This document shows, one piece after another, positions 8,102-15,530 of a stretch of 16,805 nucleotides of DNA. The position numbers and the translations under genes are program-made. The DNA lies in contig NZ_JBLKSS010000082.1 of assembly GCF_047607725.1 (NCBI RefSeq), forward strand, positions 1-16,805. Reading direction: 5' to 3'. The stretch comes from JBLKSS01 sp047607725. Lineage in GTDB: Bacteria; Pseudomonadota; Gammaproteobacteria; Enterobacterales; Enterobacteriaceae. Each line of letters opens with the position of its first letter. The first letter of the stretch is position 1. A model generated the notes under the pieces. The model searched no databases, had not been told where the DNA came from, and was given only the letters and a program-made list of their open reading frames with translations.

Positions 8102-9088
8102 ATGTCATCTCAAGTTCCTTTCCCTCCGCGTTTGCCGTCGCCCTCCAGCCATTTGCCGCTAACGCTCATTTCACTGGAGGAGTGGGCGTTGATCACCCTT
8201 AATGGCCCGGACAGCGTTAAATATTTGCAGGGCCAGCTAACCTGCGATGTGGCCTCGTTGGACGCCGATTGTTTCAGCTTTGCCGCCCATTGCGATGCCA
8301 AGGGCAAAATGTTCAGCCACCTGTGCGTCTTTCATCACCAGGAAGGCATGGCCTTCATCGAACGGCGCAGCGTGCGTGATAGCCAGCTCGCGGAATTGAA
8401 AAAGTATGTCGTTTTCTCCAAAACTACCATCGCCGCCGATGACGAGGTGGTATTGCTCGGTGTGGCAGGTTTTCAGGCGCAGGCGGCGCTCGGCGGACTC
8501 TTCGCCCGCGTCCCCGATGCGGCGCATCCGGTGGCGCATCACCAGGACACTACGCTGCTCTTTTTCAATTTGCCCACGCCGCGCTTCTTGCTTATCACCA
8601 CGCCGGCGGTGCGCGACGTGCTGCAACACAAGCTGGAAGGCCAGACCCTGCTTAACGACAGCCGGCAATGGCTGGCGCTGGATATCGAGGCGGGCTATCC
8701 GGTTATCGACAGCGCCAACGGCGCGCAGTTTATCCCGCAGGCGGCTAATGTCCAGGCGTTGGACGGCATCAGCTTTAACAAAGGCTGCTATGCCGGCCAG
8801 GAAATGGTGGCGCGCGCCAAATATCGCGGCGCCAATAAACGCGCCCTGTACTGGCTGGCGGGCAAAGCCGGCCATCTCCCCGCCGCCGGCGACGATTTGG
8901 AACTCAAAATGGGCGACCATTGGCGGCGGACCGGTACGGTGCTGGCGGCCTGTCAGTTGGAAGATAGCAGCGTCTGGATACAGGCGGTGCTGAATAACGA
9001 TTTAGCGCCTGACAGCCTGCTACGCGTGCGCGGCGACGACGCCGGCGCGTTGGCCGTACGTCCGCTGCAGTACATTATCGGCGAGTGA
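8102..9088 (+). CDS. ygfZ: Folate-binding Fe-S cluster repair/assembly protein YgfZ
   Basis: YgfZ is a GcvT-like tetrahydrofolate-binding protein needed for full activity of several Fe-S enzymes, including the tRNA methylthiotransferase MiaB. The signature KGCYAGQEMVARAKYRG is intact near residue 226, with the conserved Cys in place. The GcvT-like N-terminal part shows LNGPDSVKYLQGQLTCDV and AAHCDAKGKM, and the rest aligns throughout with E. coli YgfZ (326 residues against 328 here). The ATG at 8102 has AGGAC about 8 nt upstream. It stands alone, divergent from sdhE and facing the remains of yqfA. Confidence 0.95.
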   Translation: MSSQVPFPPRLPSPSSHLPLTLISLEEWALITLNGPDSVKYLQGQLTCDVASLDADCFSFAAHCDAKGKMFSHLCVFHHQEGMAFIERRSVRDSQLAELKKYVVFSKTTIAADDEVVLLGVAGFQAQAALGGLFARVPDAAHPVAHHQDTTLLFFNLPTPRFLLITTPAVRDVLQHKLEGQTLLNDSRQWLALDIEAGYPVIDSANGAQFIPQAANVQALDGISFNKGCYAGQEMVARAKYRGANKRALYWLAGKAGHLPAAGDDLELKMGDHWRRTGTVLAACQLEDSSVWIQAVLNNDLAPDSLLRVRGDDAGALAVRPLQYIIGE

Positions 9089-9200
9089 TCGGCCGCGCGC
9101 CGCTGAGGCGCACGGCCGGTGAGAGCGGCCCCGGTAAATTGCTCGGCGGGTGGACAGACGTGGCCGGCAAGGGGGGTTGCCGGTTGGAAAGCGCGGCGGG

Positions 9201-9293
9201 TCAGGCGACAACAGATAGATCGCCAGAAAGTGACAAACGGCCCCTCCCAGCACAAAGCCATGCCATATCGCATGGTTAAACGGTATCCGTTCC
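9201..9293 (-). pseudogene. yqfA: YqfA/TrhA (hemolysin III family) C-terminal fragment
   Basis: Reading away from the mobile element, the minus strand encodes ERIPFNHAIWHGFVLGGAV followed by CHFLAIYL. This is the C-terminal end of the membrane protein YqfA/TrhA (E. coli: KRIPYNHAIWHGFVLGG), including the last transmembrane segment and conserved His residues. The upstream ~185 codons are missing because the element at 9294-9631 begins immediately before this fragment. After IYL the frame does not end where expected and runs on toward 9020 with no similarity. A TGA at 9201-9203 in another frame is where the native stop would fall, so a one-base frameshift has probably also occurred. Position next to convergent ygfZ is as in E. 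coli. Confidence 0.85.
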
Positions 9294-9631
9294 GTAAGCG
9301 CCCCGTGGAGGACGTCTTGAATTATTGGTGGGTTTGTTGTATGGCCCGGTAAGAATATGTTCCACTACGATGTCTAGTGAACCCGCATCCTATAAGGGAC
9401 GGCTGTCAGATCATGGATAATCCGGCGATGATAGTGTCCACTTAAATTTTAATGGACACTATCACAAACTTCAGAACCACTAATTTCATATCACTCAAAC
9501 CGGGATGGAAATAAAAGATATTAAAATCAATACAATATGAAAATGCAATGAGCATAAGCGTGTAACGTAGGTTTACTGTCTCATACAACAAACCCACCAA
9601 TAATTCAAGACGTCCTCCACGGGGCGCTTAC
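9294..9631. mobile_element. 338-bp non-autonomous element with perfect 50-bp terminal inverted repeats
   Basis: The first 50 bases (9294-9343, starting GTAAGCGCCCCGTGGAGG) are the exact reverse complement of the last 50 (9582-9631). Pairing stops abruptly at both edges. The 238-bp interior is AT-rich, has no long ORF and carries a 12-bp-stem hairpin at 9429-9464. IS66-family elements have ends beginning GTAA and make 8-bp target duplications, so a miniature or internally deleted IS66 relative is my best guess. The 8 bp outside the left end (TCCGTTCC) and right end (AAATGGTG) do not match, so no target duplication exists at this copy. It separates fragments of two unrelated genes. Confidence 0.8.
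9429..9464. repeat. 12-bp inverted repeat inside the mobile element
   Basis: TGATAGTGTCCA (9429-9440) is the perfect reverse complement of TGGACACTATCA (9453-9464), with a 12-nt AT-only-but-one loop. It could be a bidirectional terminator-like hairpin, or the joined ends of a second insertion element that landed inside the first. Confidence 0.7.
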
Positions 9632-9771
9632 AAATGGTGCTCGGCAAACCAGGCGGTGGCAAACCCGATCTCCTCCGCCAGGGATACCATACTGCGCGTA
9701 TCCTGAATAACGCCCTGTATTCCCCGCGCATTGTCTTTATAAGACATTAAATTAAACAGTCCTAATTTCAT
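9632..9771 (-). pseudogene. Luciferase-like flavin-dependent monooxygenase, N-terminal fragment
   Basis: An ATG at 9769-9771 with a strong GGAG six bases upstream opens MKLGLFNLMSYKDNARGIQG, continuing through MVSLAEEIGFATAWFAEHHL to the edge of the mobile element. The start, the AEEIGFATAWFAEHH segment and the spacing are typical of the N-terminus of the bacterial luciferase-like monooxygenases, FMNH2-dependent enzymes that oxidise small organic substrates. Families of this type run to about 330-370 residues; only 46 codons survive. It is the last recognisable member of the minus-strand gene set that starts at 15107, about 400 bp after the permease remnant. The exact subfamily cannot be told from 46 residues. 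Confidence 0.75.
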
Positions 9772-10170
9772 GCTAGCTCCAGGTAAGCAAAAGGGCAATT
9801 GTGCCGGCTGGCGCTATTGCCAGCCGTGCGAATTTCGACGGCAAAAATATATTCAGCCGTGCAGACCCTGACCGACATTAATGTGCCTCGCCGGCGTATC
9901 GATGTCTGCCGGTATTCTCCGCGTCAATCTATTTACCCGCCCAAAATTCCCCGGCGTAAGTCTCTTAACTCGACGTCTGTTTGCGGCATCATGGCGTTTT
10001 TCCGATGGAACGTTGCCGGCGTAAACGCGGTTTGCCGATAGGACGTTTTCGACACTATCCCGCTTAACCGGCGGGCATCGAGCACCCGGTCTTATTTTCC
10101 CAGCGGGCCGCGCGCGGCTGTTCTATTATTCCCGGCGGATCATTTCCGGCGGGGTTTATATCGTCTGACG
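9772..10170. other. Non-coding stretch between permease and monooxygenase remnants
   Basis: No frame in these 399 bp carries recognisable protein similarity; an 80-codon plus-strand frame has arginine- and isoleucine-rich content with no family signature and is probably chance. The notable content is the stem-loop at 9805-9826 and a small CCCGC...GCGGG stem near 10059-10075. It may be eroded coding DNA or a long leader of the monooxygenase gene. Confidence 0.5.
9805..9826 (-). other. Stem-loop in the leader of the monooxygenase remnant
   Basis: CGGCTGGC (9805-9812) pairs perfectly with GCCAGCCG (9819-9826) across a 6-nt loop, about 35 bp upstream of the monooxygenase ATG. There is no adjacent T-run, so it is more likely an mRNA leader structure, processing site or repetitive palindrome than a terminator. 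Confidence 0.5.
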
Positions 10171-11078
10171 TCAGGCCGAGGCGTCGCGTTGGCTGCGGCG
10201 GAAGTATTTCTCGATACGCGACTGTAAGGCGCTTAACAGCATCGTGGTCGCCAAATACCAAATACAGCAAACGCTAAGTAGGGGATATTCTCAAACGTTC
10301 GCGAATAAATGGACTGGGCGGAATAAAGGAGATCGGAAAGTGAAATCACGCTCACCAGCGAGGTGGTTTTCAGCATTCCGATCACCTGGTTGCCGGTGGG
10401 CGGAATAATGAACGGCACGGCCTGCGGCAGCACAACCCGGCTCAGCCACAGCCCCTGCTTCATACCCAGCGCCCGCGCCGCTTCTTGCTGGCCACTGTCT
10501 ACAGACGACATGCCGCCGCGGATGATTTCCGCCATATATGCCGCTTCATTGAGTCCGAGTCCCAGGATCGCCGTCGTATAAGGGGTAATTAAATCGTTCA
10601 TACTGCCCTGATACAGCGTAAACAGGTGCGGAATACCGAGGGTGACCTGGGGATAAAGCGCCGCCAGATTGTACCAAAAAATCAGTTGCACCAGCACCGG
10701 CGTGCCGCGGAAAAACCAAATGTAGCCACCGCTGCACCAGGCGAGAAGCGGGTTACTGGCCAGCCGCATGGCGGCGATCGCCACCCCGAGCACAATCGCC
10801 AGCAGCATGATGACCACCGTCAGCCACAGGGTAACCCACAAACCGCTCAAAATGATGGGAGAAAACAAATAGCGCCCCACCACCGGCCAGGCAAAGTTGT
10901 CATTCATCACCATCGAGTGCACCATCAGTATCAGCAGCAGCGCGAATACGCCGGTCGCTATCCAGCGCCCCGGGTAACGCGTCGCCACAACCGTCATACC
11001 GTCGTGCAGATACGGCGTGGCGGGAGAGCGGTTATCCCGTCCGGAACGGCTGACGCGATAGGACTGATTATCTGTCAT
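10171..11078 (-). pseudogene. ABC transporter permease, polar amino acid type (frameshifted near the C-terminus)
   Basis: An inner-membrane permease of the HisM/GlnP type that would pair with the ATPase and binding protein of this cluster. The ATG at 11078 (MTDNQSYRVSR) has AGAGAG upstream; an alternative start 9 codons earlier is possible. Several hydrophobic segments are visible, and the EAA loop that docks on the ATPase is present as QEAARALGMKQGLWLSRVV followed by LPQAVPFIIPPTGN. After NIPYLAF the frame goes astray and stops at 10233. The -1 frame resumes at once with IWYLATTMLLSALQSRIEKY and ends with the TGA at 10171-10173, so a single base has been lost near 10250. Only the last ~30 residues are affected, but the whole cluster is decaying. 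A sequencing error cannot be excluded for this one lesion. Confidence 0.85.
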
Positions 11079-11117
11079 GGGGTCTCTCTTCAACATCAGG
11101 ATCATAATGAGCCAAGA

Positions 11118-11158
11118 TAATTAATTAATAACATGATCTTACCAAAAGCGACTGTCAA
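11118..11158 (-). promoter_or_regulatory. Possible promoter/operator upstream of the permease gene
   Basis: The 150-bp gap between the ATPase and permease genes is AT-rich. On the minus strand it has a perfect -35 hexamer TTGACA (11153-11158); a clear -10 at 17-bp spacing is lacking (CATGTT there, TGTTAT at 19 bp). Just downstream lies TAATTAATTAAT (11118-11129), sharing AATTAATTAA with the palindrome at 15240-15253 upstream of the binding-protein gene. Confidence 0.25.
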
Positions 11159-11228
11159 CAGCGTTAAAACGAAAATTTAATCGTTTAGTTAACTTAATTT
11201 ACATATAATACAGACAGGTAGATCGCAT

Positions 11229-12007
11229 TCACGAAGACAAATACTTTGCCAGAAACGCCCGGGTGCGCGGATGCTGCGGCGCGCGGAACAAGTCCTCGGG
11301 CGAGCGCTGCTCGATAATCGATCCATTGTCCATAAAGGCCACCCTATCGCCCACCTCACGGGCGAAGTCCATCTCGTGCGTGACCACGACCATCGTCATC
11401 CCCTGCTTCGCCAGATCTTTCATCATGTCCAGCACCTCCCCCACCAGCTCCGGATTCAGTGCGCTGGTGGGTTCATCGAACAACATCAGGCTGGGTTTCA
11501 TCGCCAGGGCGCGCGATCGCCACCCGCTGCTGCTGGCCGCCCGACAGGCGTGACGGATAGGCATCCAGCCGGTTGCGACAGGCCGACACGATCAAGCAGC
11601 GCCTTGCCTTGCTCCACCGCCTCGGCGCGGGCCATGCCTCGCACCCGGATCGGCGCTTCAGTCACGTTCTCCAGCGCCGTCATATGACCAAATAGGTTGA
11701 AACGCTGGAACACCATGCCGATCCCGGCGCGGCGGCGGGCGATTTCCGCTTCATTCAACTCATAGAGTTTGTCACCGGCCTGCCGGTAGCCCATCAGTTC
11801 CCCGTCCACATACAGGGATCCGCCGTCGATTTTTTCCAAATGATTGATGCAGCGCAGGAAGGTGGATTTGCCGGAACCGGAAGGTCCTATCAGACAGACC
11901 ACCTCCCCGCGCTGCACGGTCATGTCCACCCCTTTCAGAATTTCGTTGCCGTGAAACCGCTTTATCACCTGATAGGCGGCCACTGATGGTGTCGCTGTCC
12001 CCGTCAT
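11229..12007 (-). pseudogene. ABC transporter ATPase, polar amino acid type (two frameshifts)
   Basis: The ATPase would drive import through the neighbouring permease. The ATG at 12007 (MTGTATPSVAAYQVIKRF) follows a GGGGGA ribosome site. Walker A (GPSGSGKST) and the Q-loop (MVFQRFNLFGHMTALENV) are in the first frame. After LLDRVGLS a frame change near 11572-11578 moves NRLDAYPSRLSGGQQQRVAI, with the ABC signature, to a second frame. A 2-bp contraction in a GC repeat near 11508-11514 then moves RALAMKPSLMLFDEPTSALN (Walker B) and the H-loop THEMDF to a third frame, which ends at 11229. Read through, the length (about 260 residues) is that of GlnQ/HisP proteins. No frame contains both Walker A and Walker B, so the gene is dead unless the lesions are sequencing errors. 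Confidence 0.9.
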
Positions 12008-12060
12008 CGTTCCCCCTTTATCGCTTCGCTTAACCGGACCGCTGGCCACAGGCTATGCCG

Positions 12061-12754
12061 TCATGTACCAGGTACATGCGCGCCGGCGACCTCCTCCGGC
12101 AAACCGGCGCGCCGCAACGGCAGGCGGGCCACCTCCGCCGCCAGCGCCGGCTCGTGCTGCTGCCAGGGCGTATCTTCACGTACCGGTCCGGGACTGACGC
12201 CGTTCACCCGGATGCCAATAGGGCGCCCATTCCACCGCCATCTGGCGCGTAAAATTGATAATCGCCGCCTTCGCCGATCCATAGGCGCCGGCGCCGGGAT
12301 AACAGCGATGGGCCGAGGCGCCGGCGATATTGACAGTGCCGCCGCCGCCTCGCGCGCGCATCACTTTCGCCGTTTCGGTGGCTACCACGAAGCTGCCGGT
12401 AAGATTCACCCTGACCACCCGCTGCCACTCGTCGTCCGCCACGCTCAGCAGATCACCCGAGCTGTTCGCCCCAGCGTTGTTTACCAGCATGTCAATGCGG
12501 CCGTAACGGGCGCACATGGCCTCAATCGCCCCGGCAACCTGCGCGCGATCGGCAATATCTGCATACCAGGCCTGTGCCCGGCGTCCCCCTTCGCGCAGTT
12601 CCTGTACCGTCCGCTCGCACGCCGCGCGATCGCCGTGCAAAAGTAATGCAATATCGGCGCCAGCCTGCGCCAGCGCCAGCGAGATGGCCCGGCCAATCCC
12701 TTTCGAGCCACCGGTGACCAGCGCGACGCGGCCGGTGAAATCGCCTCGGTTCAT
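12061..12754 (-). pseudogene. Short-chain dehydrogenase/reductase (frameshifted and C-terminally truncated)
   Basis: An NAD(P)-dependent classical SDR. The ATG at 12754 overlaps the stop of the upstream FAD oxidoreductase (ATGA), indicating translational coupling in the ancestor. The Rossmann motif TGGSKGIGRA is at about residue 13, NNAG is near residue 90, and the catalytic set reads GASAHRCYPGAGAYGSAKAA with YxxxK. After VEWAPY a one-base insertion (a T on the minus strand, near 12217-12220) shifts the frame. The next frame continues correctly as GIRVNGVSPGPVREDTPWQQ and then LPLRRAGLPEEVAGA. It ends abruptly at 12061 inside a palindrome, about 30-40 residues short of the family end (the ITGQxxxVDGG region is gone). 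The substrate cannot be told; the nearest general likeness is to 3-oxoacyl-ACP reductase-like SDRs. Confidence 0.88.
12062..12078. repeat. 17-bp palindrome at the truncated SDR end
   Basis: CATGTACCAGGTACATG is a perfect odd palindrome (8-bp arms around one A). It covers the last codons and stop of the truncated SDR, at the point where family similarity ends, so it may mark a deletion joint. Confidence 0.6.
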
Positions 12755-14297
12755 GCTTCCTCCGCTAAGGGTGTGGGCGGCTCGCCCCTGGCCTGTTCCG
12801 CCAGCGTTCGGCCGCAAATATAGCCCCAGGTCAAATTTGGCCCAAGCGTCGTGCCCGCGCCGACGGCGCAGAACAGACCGGGAATGATGGCGCCGTTCTG
12901 ATGCACCACCCGGCCGAACTCGTCGGTGCGTGGTCCCCCTTTGGTTGCCAGATAGGTGCGGTTGAACGGCACGGCAATAAAAGGCGCGTGGGTAATCGCC
13001 CGCAAGCCGACGTGAAAGCTGCGATCGCAGTTGGCATGGCTGACGCTGCGTTCACGGTGAAAATCCTCATCCACCCCCTGGCGGCAAAATTGGTTAAAGC
13101 GCGCCACGCTGCGCGTCAGCGTCTCGGGCGGCAGATTGAGGCGCTGCGCCAGTTCCTCGAGCGGCGCAGCCAGCCGGGATTGCGCAGGGCGCTGGCCAGC
13201 AGCAATGGCGCACGCCACAACAAGCGGGCATCGGAAATCAGCCACGCCGGCAGATGGGCGGGGGGACCTTGCGGGTATTCCCGCTCATCCAGCACCTCTC
13301 CCAGATTAAAGGTGAATTCATTGGTGAAGCGTTCGCCATGACGATTCACCAGCACGACATTGGGTTCATACTGAAAAAAGACCGACAGCCCGTAACGCTG
13401 TCCTTCATAGCTCGCGGGAAGCGCACCGGTGATGGTCGCCTGATCCATATGGGCCAAACGCGCGCCGATAGCCTCGGCCATCCGGTGGGCGTCCCCCTCA
13501 TTGGTGGGGGGCTGGAGATAAAATCAAACGCGCCGGGGAAATGCCGGCTGCGCCGCAGGGCGTCCCATTCAAATCCGCCGCTGGCGAGCACGACGCCCTG
13601 GGTGGTCTTAACCTGCGTCAGACGCCCTTGCCGACTAAACCAGGCGCCCGTTACCCCGCGTTCAGGGGTATAATCCAGCCGCACGACCCGCGCGGCGGTT
13701 TCCAAACGGCAGCCGTGCGCCAGACAGCCCGCGAGTAGCCCGGTGATAAGCGCCGCCCCTTTGGTGCGGGCGCCGGTCAACCACCGCCAAATGATGCGCG
13801 GCGAAAGGCGCAGCGCCACACGCAGCGGATAATGATAGGGATCGTCGCCGATAACCTCCTGATAGGTATAAACATGCGGCAACGGCGAACACCGCAGCTT
13901 GAGCGACGCGCCGGCCAGTACGCGGGCGCGCAGCGGCGCGGGCGTGACCATCCGGCCGAAGGTTTTTCCTCCGGCGTTGCCGTCCAGCGGATCGCCCTCG
14001 GTCGTCAATTGAAAGCGCAGCGGCGTGTGCCGCTCAAGGAATGCAAGCATGGCCGGGGCGCTTTGCACGAACTGTCACCAGAGCATGATGATTCGCCGAC
14101 ACCCATACCGCGCCGCCGGACATGGCGGTCGTGCCGCCGACGGTGGCGGCCTTTTCGACGATCAGGACCTTAAGCCCCGCCACCGCCGCGGCAATGGCAG
14201 CGCTCAACGCCGCGCCACCAGAGCCGACCACCAGGACGTCGCAGCTTTGTATTTCATCCGCCTGCGGCGCGGCGTTATCAACGCGATCGCTCATCAT
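12751..14297 (-). pseudogene. FAD-dependent oxidoreductase, KstD/fumarate-reductase flavoprotein type (multiply broken)
   Basis: A soluble FAD_binding_2 family dehydrogenase/reductase. It starts at 14297, 10 bp after the binding-protein stop. The N-terminal dinucleotide fold is clear: CDVLVVGSGGAALSAAIAAA, then LIVEKAATVGGTTAMSGGAV. Around 14060-14090 an internal deletion of about 40 codons joins VSANHHAL to FVQSAPAMLAFLERH in another frame. A missing base in a G6 run (13506-13511) shifts SSPPTNEGDAHR into MAEAIGARLAHMDQAT. A third shift near 13165-13190 leads to PLEELAQRLNLPPETLTRSV. The C-terminus has the expected FAD-contact block (IIPGLFCAVGAGTTLGPNLT, then WGYICGRTLAEQ). The reconstructed length of ~515 residues plus the deletion fits the ~560 usual for 3-ketosteroid dehydrogenase-like proteins. 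The true substrate is unknown. Confidence 0.88.
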
Positions 14298-14307
14298 CCG
14301 CCCGCGC

Positions 14308-15107
14308 TTATTTCATTGGCCGGGTGCTGAACAAATTGATCCCGGGCTGCTCCAGCATCACCGGCTGCAGATCCCATTTGTGCATGATGAGTTCATATTC
14401 GCCGTTACGCCACAGCACGTTCAGGGCGCCGAGCAGCGCTTGCGGCCGCGGCGCCACTTTTTTGATTTCGGCGGCGTTGAGTACAAAATCGATACGGCCG
14501 GCGTAAAGCGCCAGAAGTACCGCGTCGGCGGAGTGGAGACGGGTAACCGCGATCGCCGCTTTGCCGTTCTTGCTACAATTCGGATTCAAGATGTCGGTCA
14601 CGGCGTGCTCGAAATCGGTCCCGGCCTGCACGCCGACTTTCAGGCCGCACAGCGTCAGCGGGTCGGTGGTGATGCTTTTATTGTCGGCCAGGGTATACAC
14701 TTCATTGGTGGCATAGGCATAGTTGACGAACGACACCTGCTGTTCCCGTTCCGCGCTGTCGGAGATGCACTCCATCGCCATGTCGTAGCGCCCGCTTTTG
14801 ACCCCCGGGATCAAGCCGGCGAAATCAATGGAAACCGGTTTAATCTCGACCCCCAGCACCTTGCCCATGGCGTTCCACAAATCCGGTTCAAAGCCTATCA
14901 TAGTTTTATTATCTTCCGCGAAAACTTCACAGGGCGGATAGTGCGCGTCGGTCACCAGGTTGATGACGCCGCTTTGTTTAATCTTCGCCGGCAGTTAATT
15001 ATGCAGAGCGGTATCCACACTAAGCGCGGGTGCGCCGTGCGCCTGGCTTACCAACCATAAACCGCTGCAGAGCAGCGCTGTCTTAAAGAGTGCGACGATT
15101 TTTTTAT
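14308..15107 (-). pseudogene. Periplasmic solute-binding protein, family 3 (start lost, nonsense mutation)
   Basis: The binding protein would capture the substrate for the ABC permease and ATPase. The mature part reads well: VINLVTDAHYPPCEV, MIGFEPDLWNAMGKVLGVEI, FAGLIPGVKSGRYDMAMECI, then LKVGVQAGTDFEHAV, as in family 3 amino-acid-type binding proteins. Upstream, the same frame encodes a signal peptide (KKIVALFKTALLCSGLWLVS, then QAHGA). Its start codon is gone: CAT-AAAAAAA stands where CATG-AAAAAAA is expected, after an AGGAG ribosome site, so one G was probably lost at 15105/15106. A second lesion is TAA at 14995-14997, between ALHN and LPAKIKQSG, probably from CAA (Gln). Downstream of that stop the frame is open to the end, so a leaderless 215-residue product from an internal ATG is possible but would stay in the cytoplasm. 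It is the first gene of the cluster. Confidence 0.88.
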
Positions 15108-15239
15108 GCTTGCTACTCCTGGAACAGTGTTAGTCATTAAATCCCCCCAATGGGAATGAAACCTACCACCGGCAAAAATCCCCTGGCAATCCGCGCGCGG
15201 CGTAACGGAATTGCAACTCCCGTGCCAGAATTAACTAAT

Positions 15240-15253
15240 CAATTAATTAATTG
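15240..15253. promoter_or_regulatory. Perfect AT palindrome, possible operator
   Basis: CAATTAATTAATTG is a perfect 14-bp palindrome about 130 bp upstream of the binding-protein start, the first gene of the transport cluster. The core AATTAATTAA recurs at 11119-11128 upstream of the permease gene. It may be a regulator site, but AT-rich spacers produce such runs by chance. Confidence 0.3.
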
Positions 15254-15421
15254 TGCACAACGGTCCGTGCTGTCCTGCGCGTTTCCTTCTACCGTGCTTA
15301 GTGTAAAAAATATGCGCAAACGGGTGTAAATGTGTGCACCGACGGTGCAAGGTCGCCGGTTTTTTTATCAATTCAGTGCAAACGCCGGCAAGGAGGGGCG
15401 TGAGAAGATCGCTAGGGATGA

Positions 15422-15489
15422 GACCGAGAAGGTCGGCGCTTACCGACCGTAGGGTAACGGCCGGAAAGGCGGCTCGCCGTCAAAGCGAG
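15422..15489 (+). other. Cluster of small stem-loops, two mutually exclusive
   Basis: GACC (15422-15425) can pair with GGTC (15431-15434), while GGTCGG (15431-15436) can instead pair with CCGACC (15443-15448) across CGCTTA; the two cannot form together. CTCGC (15473-15477) pairs with GCGAG (15485-15489). AAGGAGG follows at 15490-15496. The layout is attenuator-like, but I recognise no known RNA family and find no reading frame it would control. Confidence 0.3.
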
Positions 15490-15502
15490 AAGGAGGTCAC
15501 GC

Positions 15503-15530
15503 GATCAGGTGATCAAGAGATCAGGAAATC
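15503..15530. repeat. Three GATC sites at exact 8-bp spacing
   Basis: GATC occurs at 15503, 15511 and 15519 in units GATCAGGT, GATCAAGA, GATCAGGA, with a degenerate fourth unit AATCAATT. The array abuts the ygaC stop codon. It may be chance or a short tandem duplication; GATC is the Dam methylation site. Confidence 0.6.

Larger units (their letters stand above)
15108..15528. other. 421-bp stretch between the binding-protein remnant and ygaC
   Basis: No convincing gene is present. The part next to the binding-protein remnant should hold the cluster promoter and includes the palindrome at 15240-15253. A GCACCG-A-CGGTGC palindrome lies near 15337-15349, followed by a T7 run at 15360-15366 that looks terminator-like on the plus strand. 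The rest (15380-15500) is a G-rich region of small stem-loops. A 110-codon plus-strand frame from 15334 is arginine-rich, lacks any family signature and overlaps ygaC antisense, so I do not call it. Confidence 0.5.

Noticed and set aside
8237..8920. 227-codon minus-strand frame
   Set aside because: It lies entirely antisense to ygfZ, which is well supported.
9799..10041. 80-codon plus-strand frame
   Set aside because: No Shine-Dalgarno or family motif, in a region that is otherwise decayed spacer.
14122..15060. 312-codon plus-strand frame
   Set aside because: It is antisense to the binding-protein remnant and the start of the FAD oxidoreductase, both of which have clear family motifs on the minus strand.
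15330..15370. Intrinsic terminator ending in the T7 run at 15360-15366
   Set aside because: The best stem before the T run (ACCG...CGGT with a mismatch) is short and no plus-strand gene precedes it, so it is only noted in the spacer entry.
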